Assembly: GCA_964019165.1 (NCBI GenBank)
Contig: OZ025271.1
Coordinates: forward strand, 4,313,570-4,377,569
Origin: Mastigias papua
Lineage: Eukaryota; Cnidaria; Scyphozoa; Rhizostomeae; Mastigiidae
Direction: 5' to 3'
DNA length: 64,000 nucleotides
Shown here one piece after another: positions 50,591 to 63,958 of this stretch. Within the stretch, counting starts at the first letter, position 1. Every line of letters begins with the position of its first letter. The notes beneath the pieces are model-generated. The model was not told the DNA's origin. It ran no database searches and worked only from the letters and a program-made list of their open reading frames with translations. A program made the translations under genes and the position numbers.

Positions 50591-51736
50591 AATGTGTCCT
50601 ACTTGTATGACGGTTAGTGTCTGTTTTTACACTACATAGAGCATTAAAGAGGTTTAAAGTACGCTAAATATTGCAAAAGCGACAACACTATGCATGGGCT
50701 ACATTTTGCTATAAGTACGTGTCTCTTAGCTCTAAAACATAATCTAAGACTATTTCTGCACTCTATAAAGCATTGATAATATCATATGATCATCAGATCT
50801 GTAGTCATTGCTCAATTGTCAGTGTTTGCACACATACGTATTTTAGGCCCATTACAAGCAGTGATCACTTGTGCATATACTGTTGTATGATTGAAATTCT
50901 GTACAAGTGCGTCAGTCTCGTGCCTTAAAAATCTTTAACATCTATGTTTGCACCGGTGTCAGTAGTTTAGCCAATGTGTCCTACTTGTATGACGGTTAGT
51001 TTCTGTTTTTACAATACATTGAGCATTAAAGAGCTTTAAAGTACGCTAAATGTTGCAAAAGCGACAACACTATGCATGGGCTACATTTGGCTATAAGTAC
51101 GTGTCTCTTAGCTTCAAAACATAATCTAAGCCTAATGCTGCACTCTATAAAGCATTTATAATACCATATGACCATCAAATCTGTAGTCATTGCTCAATTG
51201 TCAGTGTTTGCACACATACGTATTTTAGGCCCATTACAAGCAGTGATCACTTGTGCATATACTGTTGTATGATTAAAATTCTGTACAAGTGCGTCAGTCT
51301 CGTGCCTTAAACATCTTTAACATCTATGTTTGCACCGATGTCAGTAGTTTAGCCAATGTGTCCTACTTGTATGTCGGTTAGTGTCTGTTTTTACACTACA
51401 TAGAGCATTAAAGAGCTTTAAAGTACGCTAAATGTTGCAAAAGCGACAACACTATGCATGGGCTACATTTGGCTATAAGTACGTGTCACTTAGCTCCAAA
51501 ACATAATCTAAGCCTATTTCTGCACTCTATAAAGCATTTATAATATCATATGACCATCAGATCTGTAGTCATTGCTCAATTGTCAGTGTTTGCACACATA
51601 CGTATTTTAGGCCCATTACAAGCAGTGATCACTTGTGCATATACTGTTGTATGATTGGTAGTCTGTACAAGTGCGTCAGTCTCGTGCCTTAAACATCTTT
51701 AACATCTATGTTTGCACGGATGTCAGTATTTTGGCC
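50591..51736 (+). repeat. Second forward paralogue of inverted-block units
   Basis: Three units: catatgatcatc with caccggtg; gcttcaaaac with taatgctg, acaatacattgag and gattaaaattc; then gtgtcacttagc with the rare gattggtagtctg, preceded by ggttagtgtctg. The inverted block has gattggtagtctg and the ggttagtgtctg mark in the corresponding minus-strand neighbourhood (about 45050 and 44950). Confidence 0.75.
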
Positions 51737-52118
51737 AATGTGTCCTACTTGTATGTCGGTTAGTTTCTGTTTTTACACTACATAGAGCATTAAAGAGCTT
51801 TAAAGTACGCTTAATGTTGCAAAAGCGACAACACTATGCATGGGCTACATGTGGCTATAAGTACGTGTCTCTTAGCTCCAAAACATAATTTAAGACTATT
51901 TCTGCACTCTATAAAGCATTTATAATATCATTTGACCATCAGATCTGTAGTCATTGCTCAATTGTCAGTGTTTGCACACATACGTATTTTAGGCCCATTA
52001 CAAGCAGTGATCACTTGTGCATATATTATTTTATGATTGAAATTCTGTACAAGTGCGTCAGTCTCGTGCCTTAAACATCTTTAACATCTATGTTTGCACC
52101 GATGTCAGTAGTGTAGCC

Positions 52119-53264
52119 AATGTGTCCTACTTGTATGTCGGTTAGTTTCTGTTTTTACACTACATAGAGCATTAAAGAGCTTTAAAGTACGCTAAATGTT
52201 GCAAAAGCGACAACACTATGCATGGGCTACATTTGGCTATAAGTACGTGTCTCTTAGCTCCAAAACATAATCTAAGCCTATTTCAGCACTCTAAAAAGCA
52301 TTTATAATATCATATGACCATCAGATCTGTAGTCATTGCTCAATTGTCAGTGTTTGCACACATACGTATTTTAGGCCCATTACAAGCAGTGATCACTTGT
52401 GCATATACTGTTGTATGATTGAAATTCTGTACAAGTGCGTCAGTCTCGTGCCTTAAACATCTTTAACATCTATGTTTGCACGGATGTCAGTATTTTGGCC
52501 AATGTGTCCTACTTGTATGTCGGTTAGTTTCTGTTTTTACACTACATAGAGCATTAAAGAGCTTTAAAGTACGCTTAATGTTGGAAAAGCGACAACACTA
52601 TGCATGGGCTACATGTGGCTATAAGTACGTGTCTCTTAGCTCCAAAACATAATTTAAGACTATTTCTGCACTCTATAAAGCATTTATAATATCATTTGAC
52701 CATCAGATCTGTAGTCATTGCTCAAGTGTCAGTGTTTGCACACATACGTATTTTAGGCCCATTACAAGCAGTGATCACTTGTGCATATACTGTTGTATGA
52801 TTGAAATTCTGTACAAGTGCGTCAGTCTCGTGCCTTAAACATCTTTAACATCTATGTTTGCACCGATGTCAGTAGTTTAGCCAATGTGTCCTACTTGTAT
52901 GACGGTTAGTTTCTGTTTTTACACTACATAGAGCATTAAAGAGGTTTAAAGTACGCTAAATATTGCAAAAGCGACAACACTATGCATGGGCTACATTTGG
53001 CTATAAGTACGTGTCTCTTAGCTCCAAAACATAATCTAAGCCTATTTCTGCACTCTATAAAGCATTTATAATATCATATGACCATCAGATCTGTAGTCAT
53101 TGCTCAATTGTCAGTGTTTGCACACATACGTATTTTAGGCCCATTACAAGCAGTGATCACTTGTGCATATACTGTTGTATGATTGAAATTCTGTACAAGT
53201 GCGTCAGTCTCGTGCCTTAAACATCTTTAACATCTATGTTTGCACGGATGTCAGTAGTTTAGCC
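52119..53264 (+). repeat. Three-monomer block with a distant copy at 62049-63194
   Basis: Units: tcagcactctaaaaagc with cacggatg/ttttggcc; cgcttaatgttgg with acatgtgg and catttgacc; then gaggtttaaag. The same three heads recur at 62049-63194, 9930 bp away, which is 26 monomers less 2 bp (the 2-bp deletion at about 57370). The third units differ (aaatattgc and taatctaagcc here, aaatgttgc and taatttaagac there). Confidence 0.75.
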
Positions 53265-53646
53265 AATGTGTTCTACGTGTATATCGGTTAGTTTCTGTTT
53301 TTACACTACATAGAGCATTAAAGAGCTTTAAAGTACGCTAAATGTTGCAAAAGCGACAACACTATGCATGGGCTACATTTGGCTATAAGTACGTGTCTCT
53401 TAGCTCCAAAACATAATTTAAGACTATTTCTGCACTCTATAAAGCATTTATAATATCATATGACCATCAGATCTGTAGTCATTGCTCAATTGTCAGTGTT
53501 TGCACACATACGTATTTTAGGCCCATTACAAGCAGTGATCACTTGTGCATATACTGTTGTATGATTGAAATTCTGTACAAGTGCGTCAGTCTCGTGCCTT
53601 AAACATCTTTAACATCTATGTTTGCACCGATGTCAGTAGTTTAGCC

Positions 53647-54792
53647 AATGTGTCCTACTTGTATGACGGTTAGTTTCTGTTTTTACACTACATAGAGCAT
53701 TAAAGAGGTTTAAAGTACGCTAACTGTTGCAAAAGCGACAACACTATCCATGGGCTACATTTGGCTATAAGTACGTGTCTCTTAGCTCCAAAACATAATT
53801 TAAGACTATTTCTGCACTCTATAAAGCATTTATAATATCATATGACCATCAGATCTGTAGTCATTGCTCAATTGTCAGTGTTTGCACACATACGTATTTT
53901 AGGCCCATTACAAGCAGTGATCACTTGTGCATATACTGTTGTATGATTGAAATTCTGTACAAGTGCGTCAGTCTCGTGCCTTAAACATCTTTAACATCTA
54001 TGTTTGCACCGATGTCAGTAGTTTAGCCAATGTGTCCTACTTGTATGTCGGTTAGTTTCTGTTTTTACACTACATAGAGCATTAAAGAGCTTTAAAGTAC
54101 GCTAAATGTTGCAAAAACCACAACACTATGCATTGACTAAATTTGGCTATAAGTACGTGTCTCTTAGCTCCAAAACATAATTTAAGACTATTTCTGCACT
54201 CTATAAAGCATTTATAATATCATATGACCATCAGATCTGTAGTCATTGCTTAATTGTCAGTGTTTGCACACATACGTATTTTAGGCCCATTGCAAGCAGT
54301 GATCACTTGTGCATATACTGTTGTATGATTGAAATTCTGTACAAGTGCGTCAGTCTCGTGCCTTAAACATCTTTAACATCTATGTTTGCACCGATGTCAG
54401 TAGTTTAGCCAATGTGTTCTACGTGTATGACGGTTAGTTTCTGTTTTTACACTACATAGAGCATTAAAGAGGTTTAAAGTACGCTAAATGTTGCAAAAGC
54501 GACAACACTATGCATGGGCTACATTTGGCTATAAGTACGTGTCTCTTAGCTCCAAAACATAATCTAAGCCTATTTCTGCACTCTATAAAGCATTTATAAT
54601 ATCATATGACCATCAGATCTGTAGTCATTGCTCAATTGTCAGTGTTTGCACACATACGTATTTTAGGCCCATTACAAGCAGTGATCACTTGTGCATATAC
54701 TGTTGTATGATTGAAATTCTGTACAAGTGCGTCAGTCTCGTGCCTTAAACATCTTTAACATCTATGTTTGCACCGATGTCAGTAGTTTAGCC
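53647..54792 (+). repeat. Trimer block, copy 1
   Basis: Units: gaggtttaaag with gctaactgttgc and actatccatgg; a D/C chimera; gaggtttaaag with B core preceded by ttctacgtgtatgacgg. Copy 2 follows at an offset of 1146 bp, with a different middle unit. Confidence 0.75.
54029..54410 (+). repeat. Chimeric monomer, family D head inside family C
   Basis: The head gcaaaaaccacaacac with tgcattgacta matches the D unit with landmark 38447, including the private accac. From about 54156 it is ordinary family C (acgtgtctcttagc, taatttaagac). This D fragment lies more than 14 kb from the D cluster, so it is a conversion tract or an exchange product. Confidence 0.7.
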
Positions 54793-55938
54793 AATGTGTC
54801 CTACTTGTATGACGGTTAGTTTCTGTTTTTACACTACATAGAGCATTAAAGAGGTTTAAAGTACGCTAACTGTTGCAAAAGCGACAACACTATCCATGGG
54901 CTACATTTGGCTATAAGTACGTGTCTCTTAGCTCCAAAACATAATTTAAGACTATTTCTGCACTCTATAAAGCATTTATAGTATCATATGACCATCAGAT
55001 CTGTAGTCATTGCTCAATTGTCAGTGTTTGCACACATACGTATTTTAGGCCCATTACAAGCAGTGATCACTTGTGCATATACTGTTGTATGATTGAAATT
55101 CTGTACAAGTGCGTCAGTCTCGTGCCTTAAACATCTTTAACATCTATGTTTGCACCGATGTCAGTAGTTTAGCCAATGTGTTCTACCTGTATGTCGGTTA
55201 GTTTCTGTTTTTACACTACATAGAGCATTAAAGAGCTTTGAAGTACGCTAAATGTTGCAAAAGCGACAACACTATGCATGGGCTACATTTGGCTATAAGT
55301 ACGTGTCTCTTAGCTCCAAAACATAATTTAAGACTATTTCTGCACTCTATAAAGCATTTATAATATCATATGACCATCAGATCTGTAGTCATTGCTTAAT
55401 TGTCAGTGTTTGCACACATACGTATTTTAGGCCCATTACAAGCAGTGATCACTTGTGCATATACTGTTGTATGATTGAAATTCTGTACAGGTGCGTCAGT
55501 CTCGTGCCTTAAACATCTTTAACATCTATGTTTGCACCGATGTCAGTAGTTTAGCCAATGTGTTCTACGTGTATGACGGTTAGTTTCTGTTTTTACACTA
55601 CATAGAGCATTAAAGAGGTTTAAAGTACGCTAAATGTTGCAAAAGCGACAACACTATGCATGGGCTACATTTGGCTATAAGTACGTGTCTCTTAGCTCCA
55701 AAACATAATCTAAGCCTATTTCTGCACTCTATAAAGCATTTATAATATCATATGACCATCAGATCTGTAGTCATTGCTCAATTGTCAGTGATTGCACATA
55801 TACGTATTTTAGGCCCATTACAAGCAGTGATCACTTGTGCATATACTGTTGTATGATTGAAATTCTGTACAAGTGCGTCAGTCTCGTGCCTTAAACATCT
55901 TTAACATCTATGTTTGCACCGATGTCAGTAGTTTAGCC
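54793..55938 (+). repeat. Trimer block, copy 2
   Basis: Repeats gctaactgttgc with actatccatgg (about 54870) and the gaggtttaaag B unit (55634). Its middle unit is family C with ttctacctg, tttgaagtac and gcttaattg in place of the D/C chimera of copy 1. Confidence 0.75.
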
Positions 55939-58900
55939 AATGTGTTCTACCTGTATGTCGGTTAGTTTCTGTTTTTACACTACATAGAGCATTAAAGAGC
56001 TTTGAAGTACGCTAAATGTTGCAAAAGCGACAACACTATGCATGGGCTACATTTGGCTATAAGTACGTGTCTCTTAGCTCCAAAACATAATTTAAGACTA
56101 TTTCTGCACTCTATAAAGCATTTATAATATCATATGACCATCAGATCTGTAGTCATTGCTTAATTGTCAGTGTTTGCACACATACGTATTTTAGGCCCAT
56201 TACAAGCAGTGATCACTTGTGCATATACTGTTTTATGATTGAAATTCTGTACAAGTGCGTCAGTCTCGTGCCTTAAACATCTTTAACATCTATGTTTGCA
56301 CCGATGTCAGTAGTTTAGCCAATGTGTTCTACGTGTATATCGGTTAGTTTCTGTTTTTACACTACATAGAGCATTAAAGAGCTTTAAAGTACGCTAAACG
56401 TTGCAAAAGCGACAACACTATGCATGGGCTACATTTGGCTATAAGTACGTGTCTCTTAGCTCCAAAACATAATTTAAGACTATTTCTGCACTCTATAAAG
56501 CATTTATAATATCATATGACCATCAGATCTGTAGTCATTGCTCAATTGTCAGTGTTTGCACACATACGTATTTTAGGCCCATTACAAGCAGTGATCACTT
56601 GTGCATATACTGTTGTATGATTGAAATTCTGTACAAGTGCGTCAGTCTCATGCCTTAAACATCTTTAACATCTATGTTTGCACCGATGTCAGTAGTTTAG
56701 CCAATGTGTCCTACTTGTATGTCGGTTAGTTTCTGTTTTTACACTACATAGAGCATTAAAGAGCTTTAAAGTACGCTAAATGTTGCAAAAGCGACAACAC
56801 TATGCATGGGCTACATTTGGCTATAAGTACGTGTCTCTTAGCTCCAAAACATAATTTAAGACTATTTCTGCACTCTATAAAGCATTTATAATATCATATG
56901 ACCATCAGATCTGTAGTCATTGCTTAATTGTCAGTGTTTGCACACATACGTATTTTAGGCCCATTACAAGCAGTGATCACTTGTGCATATACTGTTGTAT
57001 GATTGAAATTCTGTACAAGTGCGTCAGTCTCGTGCCTTAAACATCTTTAACATCTATGTTTGCACCGATGTCAGTAGTTTAGCCAATGTGTTCTACCTGT
57101 ATGTCGGTTAGTTTCTGTTTTTACACTACATAGAGCATTAAAGAGCTTTGAAGTACGCTAAATGTTGCAAAAGCGACAACACTATGCATGGGCTACATTT
57201 GGCTATAAGTACGTGTCTCTTAGCTCCAAAACATAATTTAAGACTATTTCTGCACTCTATAAAGCATTTATAATATCATATGACCATCAGATCTGTAGTC
57301 ATTGCTCAATTGTCAGTGTTTGCACATATACGTATTTTAGGCCCATTACAAGCAGTGATCACTTGTGCATAATGTTGTATGATTGAAATTCTGTACAGGT
57401 GCGTCAGTCTCGTGCCTTAAACATCTTTAACATCTATGTTTGCACCGATGTCAGTAGTTTAGCCAATGTGTTCTACGTGTATGACGGTTAGTTTCTGTTT
57501 TTACACTACATAGAGCATTAAAGAGCTTTAAAGTACGCTAAATGTTGCAGAAACAACAACACTATGCATGGGCTACATTTGGCTATAAGTACGTGTCTCT
57601 TAGCTCCAAAACATAATTTAAGACTATGTCTGCACTCTATAAAGCATTTATAATATCATATGACCATCAGATCTGTAGTCATTGCTCAATTGTCAGTGTT
57701 TGCACACATACGTATTTTAGGCCCATTACAAGCAGTGATCACTTGTGCATATACTGTTGTATTATTGAAATTCTGTACAAGTGCGTCAGTCTCGTGCCTT
57801 AAACATCTTTAACATCTATGTTTGCACCGATGTCAGTAGTTTAGCCAATGTGTTCTACCTGTATGTCGGTTAGTTTCTGTTTTTACACTACATAGAGCAT
57901 TAAAGAGCTTTGAAGTACGCTAAATGTTGCAAAAGCGACAACACTATGCATGGGCTACATTTGGCTATAAGTACGTGTCTCTTAGCTCCAAAACATAAGT
58001 TAAGACTATTTCTGCACTCTATAAAGCATTTATAATATCATATGACCATCAGATCTGTAGTCATTGCTCAATTGTCAGTGTTTGCACACATACGTATTTT
58101 AGGCCCATTACAAGCAGTGATCACTTGTGCATATACTGTTGTATGATTGAAATTCTGTACAAGTGCGTCAGTCTCGTGCCTTAAACATCTTTAACATCTA
58201 TGTTTGCACCGATGTCAGTAGTTTAGCCAATGTGTCCTACTTGTATGTCGGTTAGTTTCTGTTTTTACACTACATAGAGCATTAAAGAGCTTTAAAGTAA
58301 GCTAAATGTTGCAAGAGCGACAACACTATGCATGGGCTACATTTGGCTATAAGTACGTGTCTCTTAGCTCCAAAACATAATCTAAGCCTATTTCTGCACT
58401 CTATAAAGCATTTATAATATCATATCACCATCAGATCTGTAGTCATTGCTTAATTGTCAGTGGTTGCACACATACGTATTTTAGGCCCATTACAAGCAGT
58501 GATCACTTGTGCATATACTGTTGTATGATTAAAATTCTGTACAAGTGCGTCAGTCTCGTGCCTTAAACATCTTTAACATCTATGTTTGCTCCGATGTCAG
58601 TAGTTTAGCCAATGTGTCCTACTTGTATGACGGGTAGTTTCTGTTTTTACACTACATAGAGCATTAAAGAGCTTTGAAGTACGCTAAATGTTGGAAAAGC
58701 GACAACACTATGCATGGGCTACATTTGGCTATAAGTGCGTGTCTCTTAACTCCAAAACATAATCTAAGCCTATTTCTGCACTCTATAAAGCATTTATAAT
58801 ATCATATGACCATCAGATCTGTAGTCAGTGCTCAATTGTCAGTGTTTGCACACATACGTATTTTAGGCCCATTACAAGCAGTGATCACCTGTGCATAAAC

Positions 58901-59756
58901 TGTTGTATGATTGAAATTCTGTACAAGTGCGTCAGTCTCGTGCCTTAAACATCTTTAACATCTATGTTTGCACCGATGTCAGTAGTTTAGCCAATGTGTC
59001 CTACTTGTATGTCAGTTAGTTTCTGTTTTTACACTACATAGAGCATTAAAGAGCTTTAAAGTACGCTAAATGTTGCAGAAACAACAACACTATGCATGGG
59101 CTACATGTGGCTATAAGTACGTGTCTCTTAGCTCCAAAACATAATCTAAGCCTATTTCTGCACTCCATAAAGCATTTATAATATCATATGACCATCAGAT
59201 CTGTAGTCATTGCTCAATTGTCAGTGTTTGCACACATACGTATTTTAGGCCCATTACAAGCAGTGATCACTTGTGCATATACTGTTGTATGATTGAAATT
59301 CTGTACAAGTGCGTCAGTCTCGTGCCTTAAACATCTTTAACATCTATGTTTGCACCGATGTCAGTAGTGTAGCCAATGTGTCCTACTTGTATGTCGGTTA
59401 GTTTCTGTTTTTACACTACATAGAGCATTAAAGAGCTTTAAAGTACGCTAAATGTTGCAAAAGCGACAACACTATGCATGGGCTACATTTGGCTATAAGT
59501 ACGTGTCTCTTAGCTCCAAAACATAATCTAAGCCTATTTCAGCACTCTAAAAAGCATTTATAATATCATATGACCATCAGATCTGTAGTCATTGCTCAAT
59601 TGTCAGTGTTTGCACACATACGTATTTTAGGCCCATTACAAGCAGTGATCACTTGTGCATATACTGTTGTATGATTGAAATTCTGTACAAGTGCGTCAGT
59701 CTCGTGCCTTAAACATCTTTAACATCTATGTTTGCACCGATGTCAGTAGTGTAGCC
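55939..59756 (+). repeat. Family C and B mosaic
   Basis: Ten units, mostly family C with ttctacctg and tttgaagtac (at about 55945, 57091, 57855). The unit at 57085-57464 has lost 2 bp (gtgcataatg for gtgcatatactg). The unit with landmark 58308 (gcaagagcg, catatcacc, tggttgcac) is of the left-hand B type and stands out here; it is the only such unit noticed right of 35 kb with gcaagagcg. No gene is seen. Confidence 0.75.
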
Positions 59757-61284
59757 AATGTGTCCTACTTGTATGTCGGTTAGTTTCTGTTTTTACACTA
59801 CATAGAGCATTAAAGAGCTTTAAAGTACGCTAAATGTTGCAAAAGCGACAACACTATGCATGGGCTACATTTGGCTATAAGTACGTGTCTCTTAGCTCCA
59901 AAACATAATCTAAGCCTATTTCAGCACTCTAAAAAGCATTTATAATATCATATGACCATCAGATCTGTAGTCATTGCTCAATTGTCAGTGTTTGCACACA
60001 TACGTATTTTAGGCCCATTACAAGCAGTGATCACTTGTGCATATACTGTTGTATGATTGAAATTCTGTACAAGTGCGTCAGTCTCGTGCCTTAAACATCT
60101 TTAACATCTATGTTTGCACGGATGTCAGTATTTTGGCCAATGTGTCCTACTTGTATGTCGGTTAGTTTCTGTTTTTACACTACATAGAGCATTAAAGAGC
60201 TTTAAAGTACGCTAAATGTTGCAAAAGCGACAACACTATGCATGGGCTACATTTGGCTATAAGTACGTGTCACTTAGCTCCAAAACATAATCTAAGCCTA
60301 TTTCTGCACTCTATAAAGCATTTATAATATCATATGACCATCAGATCTGTAGTCATTGCTCAATTGTCAGTGTTTGCACATATACGTATTTTAGGCCCAT
60401 TACAAGCAGTGATCACTTGTGCATATACTGTTGTATGATTGAAATTCTGTACAAGTGCGTCAGTCTCGTGCCTTAAACATCTTTAACATCTATGTTTGCA
60501 CCGATGTCAGTAGTGTAGCCAATGTGTCCTACTTGTATGTCGGTTAGTTTCTGTTTTTACACTACATAGAGCATTAAAGAGCTTTAAAGTACGCTAAATG
60601 TTGCAAAAGCGACAACACTATGCATGGGCTACATTTGGCTATAAGTACGTGTCTCTTAGCTCCAAAACATAATCTAAGCCTATTTCAGCACTCTAAAAAG
60701 CATTTATAATATCATATGACCATCAGATCTGTAGTCATTGCTCAATTGTCAGTGTTTGCACACATACGTATTTTAGGCCCATTACAAGCAGTGATCACTT
60801 GTGCATATACTGTTGTATGATTGAAATTCTGTACAAGTGCGTCAGTCTCGTGCCTTAAACATCTTTAACATCTATGTTTGCACGGATGTCAGTATTTTGG
60901 CCAATGTGTCCTACTTGTATATCGGTTAGTTTCTGTTTTTACACTACATAGAGCATTAAAGAGCTTTAAAGTACGCTAAATGTTGCAAAAGCGACAACAC
61001 TATGCATGGGCTACATTTGGCTATAAGTACGTGTCACTTAGCTCCAAAACATAATCTAAGCCTATTTCTGCACTCTATAAAGCATTTATAATATCATATG
61101 ACCATCAGATCTGTAGTCATTGCTCAATTGTCAGTGTTTGCACATATACGTATTTTAGGCCCATTACAAGCAGTGATCACTTGTGCATATACTGTTGTAT
61201 GATTGAAATTCTGTACAAGTGCGTCAGTCTCGTGCCTTAAACATCTTTAACATCTATGTTTGCACCGATGTCAGTAGTGTAGCC
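59757..61284 (+). repeat. Dimer block, two copies
   Basis: Pairs of tcagcactctaaaaagc with cacggatg/ttttggcc and gtgtcacttagc with cacatatacg. Period 764 bp (gtcacttagc at about 60269 and 61033). One visible difference is tgtatatcgg against tgtatgtcgg at the start of the second unit in each pair. Confidence 0.8.
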
Positions 61285-63958
61285 AATGTGTCCTACTTGT
61301 ATGTTTGTTAGTTTCTGTTTTTACACTACATAGAGCATTAAAGAGCTTTGAAGTACGCTAAATGTTGGAAAAGCGACAACACTATGCATGGGCTACATTT
61401 GGCTATAAGTACGTGTCTCTTAACTCCAAAACATAATCTAAGCCTATTTCTGCACTCTATAAAGCATTTATAATATCATATGACCATCAGATCTGTAGTC
61501 ATTGCTCAATTGTCAGTGTTTGCACACATACGTATTTTAGGCCCATTACAAGCAGTGATCACTTGTGCATATACTGTTGTATGATTGAAATTCTGTACAA
61601 GTGCGTCAGTCTCGTGCCTTAAACATCTTTAACATCTATGTTTGCACCGATGTCAGTAGTTTAGCCAATGTGTCCTACTTGTATGACGGTTAGTTTCTGT
61701 TTTTACACTACATAGAGCATTAAAGAGCTTTAAAGTACGTTAAATGTTGCAACAACGACAACGCAATGCATGGGCTACATTTGGCTATAAGTACGTGTCT
61801 CTTAGCTCCAAAACATAATCTAAGCCTATTTCTGCATTCTATAAAGCATTTATAATATCATATGACCATCAGATCTGTAGTCATTGCTCAATTGTCAGTG
61901 TTTGCACATATACGTATTTTAGGCCCATTACAAGCAGTGATCACTTGTCCATATACTGTTGTATGATTGAAATTCTGTACAAGTGCGTCAGTCTCGTGCC
62001 TTAAACATCTTTAACATCTATGTTTGCACCGATGTCAGTAGTGTAGCCAATGTGTCCTACTTGTATGTCGGTTAGTTTCTGTTTTTACACTACATAGAGC
62101 ATTAAAGAGCTTTAAAGTACGCTAAATGTTGCAAAAGCGACAACACTATGCATGGGCTTTATTTGGCTATAAGTACGTGTCTCTTAGCTCCAAAACATAA
62201 TCTAAGCCTATTTCAGCACTCTAAAAAGCATTTATAATATCATATGACCATCAGATCTGTAGTCATTGCTCAATTGTCAGTGTTTGCACACATACGTATT
62301 TTAGGCCCATTACAAGCAGTGATCACTTGTGCATATACTGTTGTATGATTGAAATTCTGTACAAGTGCGTCAGTCTCGTGCCTTAAACATCTTTAACATC
62401 TATGTTTGCACGGATGTCAGTATTTTGGCCAATGTGTCCTACTTGTATGTCGGTTAGTTTCTGTTTTTACACTACATAGAGCATTAAAGAGCTTTAAAGT
62501 ACGCTTAATGTTGGAAAAGCGACAACACTATGCATGGGCTACATGTGGCTATAAGTACGTGTCTCTTAGCTCCAAAACATAATTTAAGACTATTTCTGCA
62601 CTCTATAAAGCATTTATAATATCATTTGACCATCAGATCTGTAGTCATTGCTCAATTGTCAGTGTTTGCACACATACGTATTTTAGGCCCATTACAAGCA
62701 GTGATCACTTGTGCATATACTGTTGTATGATTGAAATTCTGTACAAGTGCGTCAGTCTCGTGCCTTAAACATCTTTAACATCTATGTTTGCACCGATGTC
62801 AGTAGTTTAGCCAATGTGTCCTACTTGTATGACGGTTAGTTTCTGTTTTTACACTACGTAGAGCATTAAAGAGGTTTAAAGTACGCTAAATGTTGCAAAA
62901 GCGACAACACTATGCATGGGCTACATTTGGCTATAAGTACGTGTCTCTTAGCTCCAAAACATAATTTAAGACTATTTCTGCACTCTATAAAGCATTTATA
63001 ATATCATATGACCATCAGATCTGTAGTCATTGCTCAATTATCAGTGTTTGCACACATACGTATTTTAGGCCCATTACAAGCAGTGATCACTTGTGCATAT
63101 ACTGTTGTATGATTGAAATTCTGTACAAGTGCGTCAGTCTCGTGCCTTAAACATCTTTAACATCTATGTTTGCACCGATGTCAGTAGTTTAGCCAATGTG
63201 TCCTACTTGTATGACGGTTAGTTTCTGTTTTTACACTACATAGAGCATTAAAGAGGTTTAAAGTACGCTAAATGTTGCAAAAGCGACAACACTATGCATG
63301 GGCTACATTTGGCTATAAGTACGTGTCTCTTAGCTCCAAAACATAATCTAAGCCTATTTCTGCACTCTATAAAGCATTTATAATATCATATGACCATCAG
63401 ATCTGTAGTCAGTGCTCAATTGTCAGTGTTTGCACACATACGTATTTTAGGCCCATTACAAGCAGTGATCACTTGTGCATATACTGTTGTATGATTGAAA
63501 TTCTGTACAAGTGCGTCAGTCTCGTGCCTTAAACATCTTTAACATCTATGTTTGCACGGATGTCAGTAGTTTAGCCAATGTGTCCTACTTGTATGTCGGT
63601 TAGTTTCTGTTTTTACACTACATAGAGCATTAAAGAGCTTTAAAGTACGCTTAATGTTGGAAAAGCGACAACACTATGCATGGGCTACATGTGGCTATAA
63701 GTACGTGTCTCTTAGCTCCAAAACATAATTTAAGACTATTTCTGCACTCTATAAAGCATTTATAATATCATTTGACCATCAGATCTGTAGTCATTGCTCA
63801 ATTGTCAGTGTTTGCACACATACGTATTTTAGGCCCATTACAAGCAGTGATCACTTGTGCATATACTGTTGTATGATTGAAATTCTGTACAAGTGCGTCA
63901 GTCTCGTGCCTTAAACATCTTTAACATCTATGTTTGCACCGATGTCAGTAGTTTAGCC
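61285..63958 (+). repeat. Right-end mosaic of B and C monomers
   Basis: Seven units. It includes private changes (gtatgtttgtt, caacgcaatgc, gggctttattt), the distant copy of the 52-53 kb trimer (62049-63194) and a second cgcttaatgttgg unit with landmark 63654. The array continues past the window end. Confidence 0.8.

Larger units (their letters stand above)
46448..53646 (+). repeat. Family C and B domain right of the inversion
   Basis: About 19 units in forward orientation. Most have family C (taatttaagac) or B cores with gaggtttaaag, acatgtgg, cacatatacg and ttctacgtg variants. It contains the twin pair at 47153-47916, two forward paralogues of the inverted block (47535-49062 and 50591-51736) and the trimer at 52119-53264. 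No gene is seen. Confidence 0.85.
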
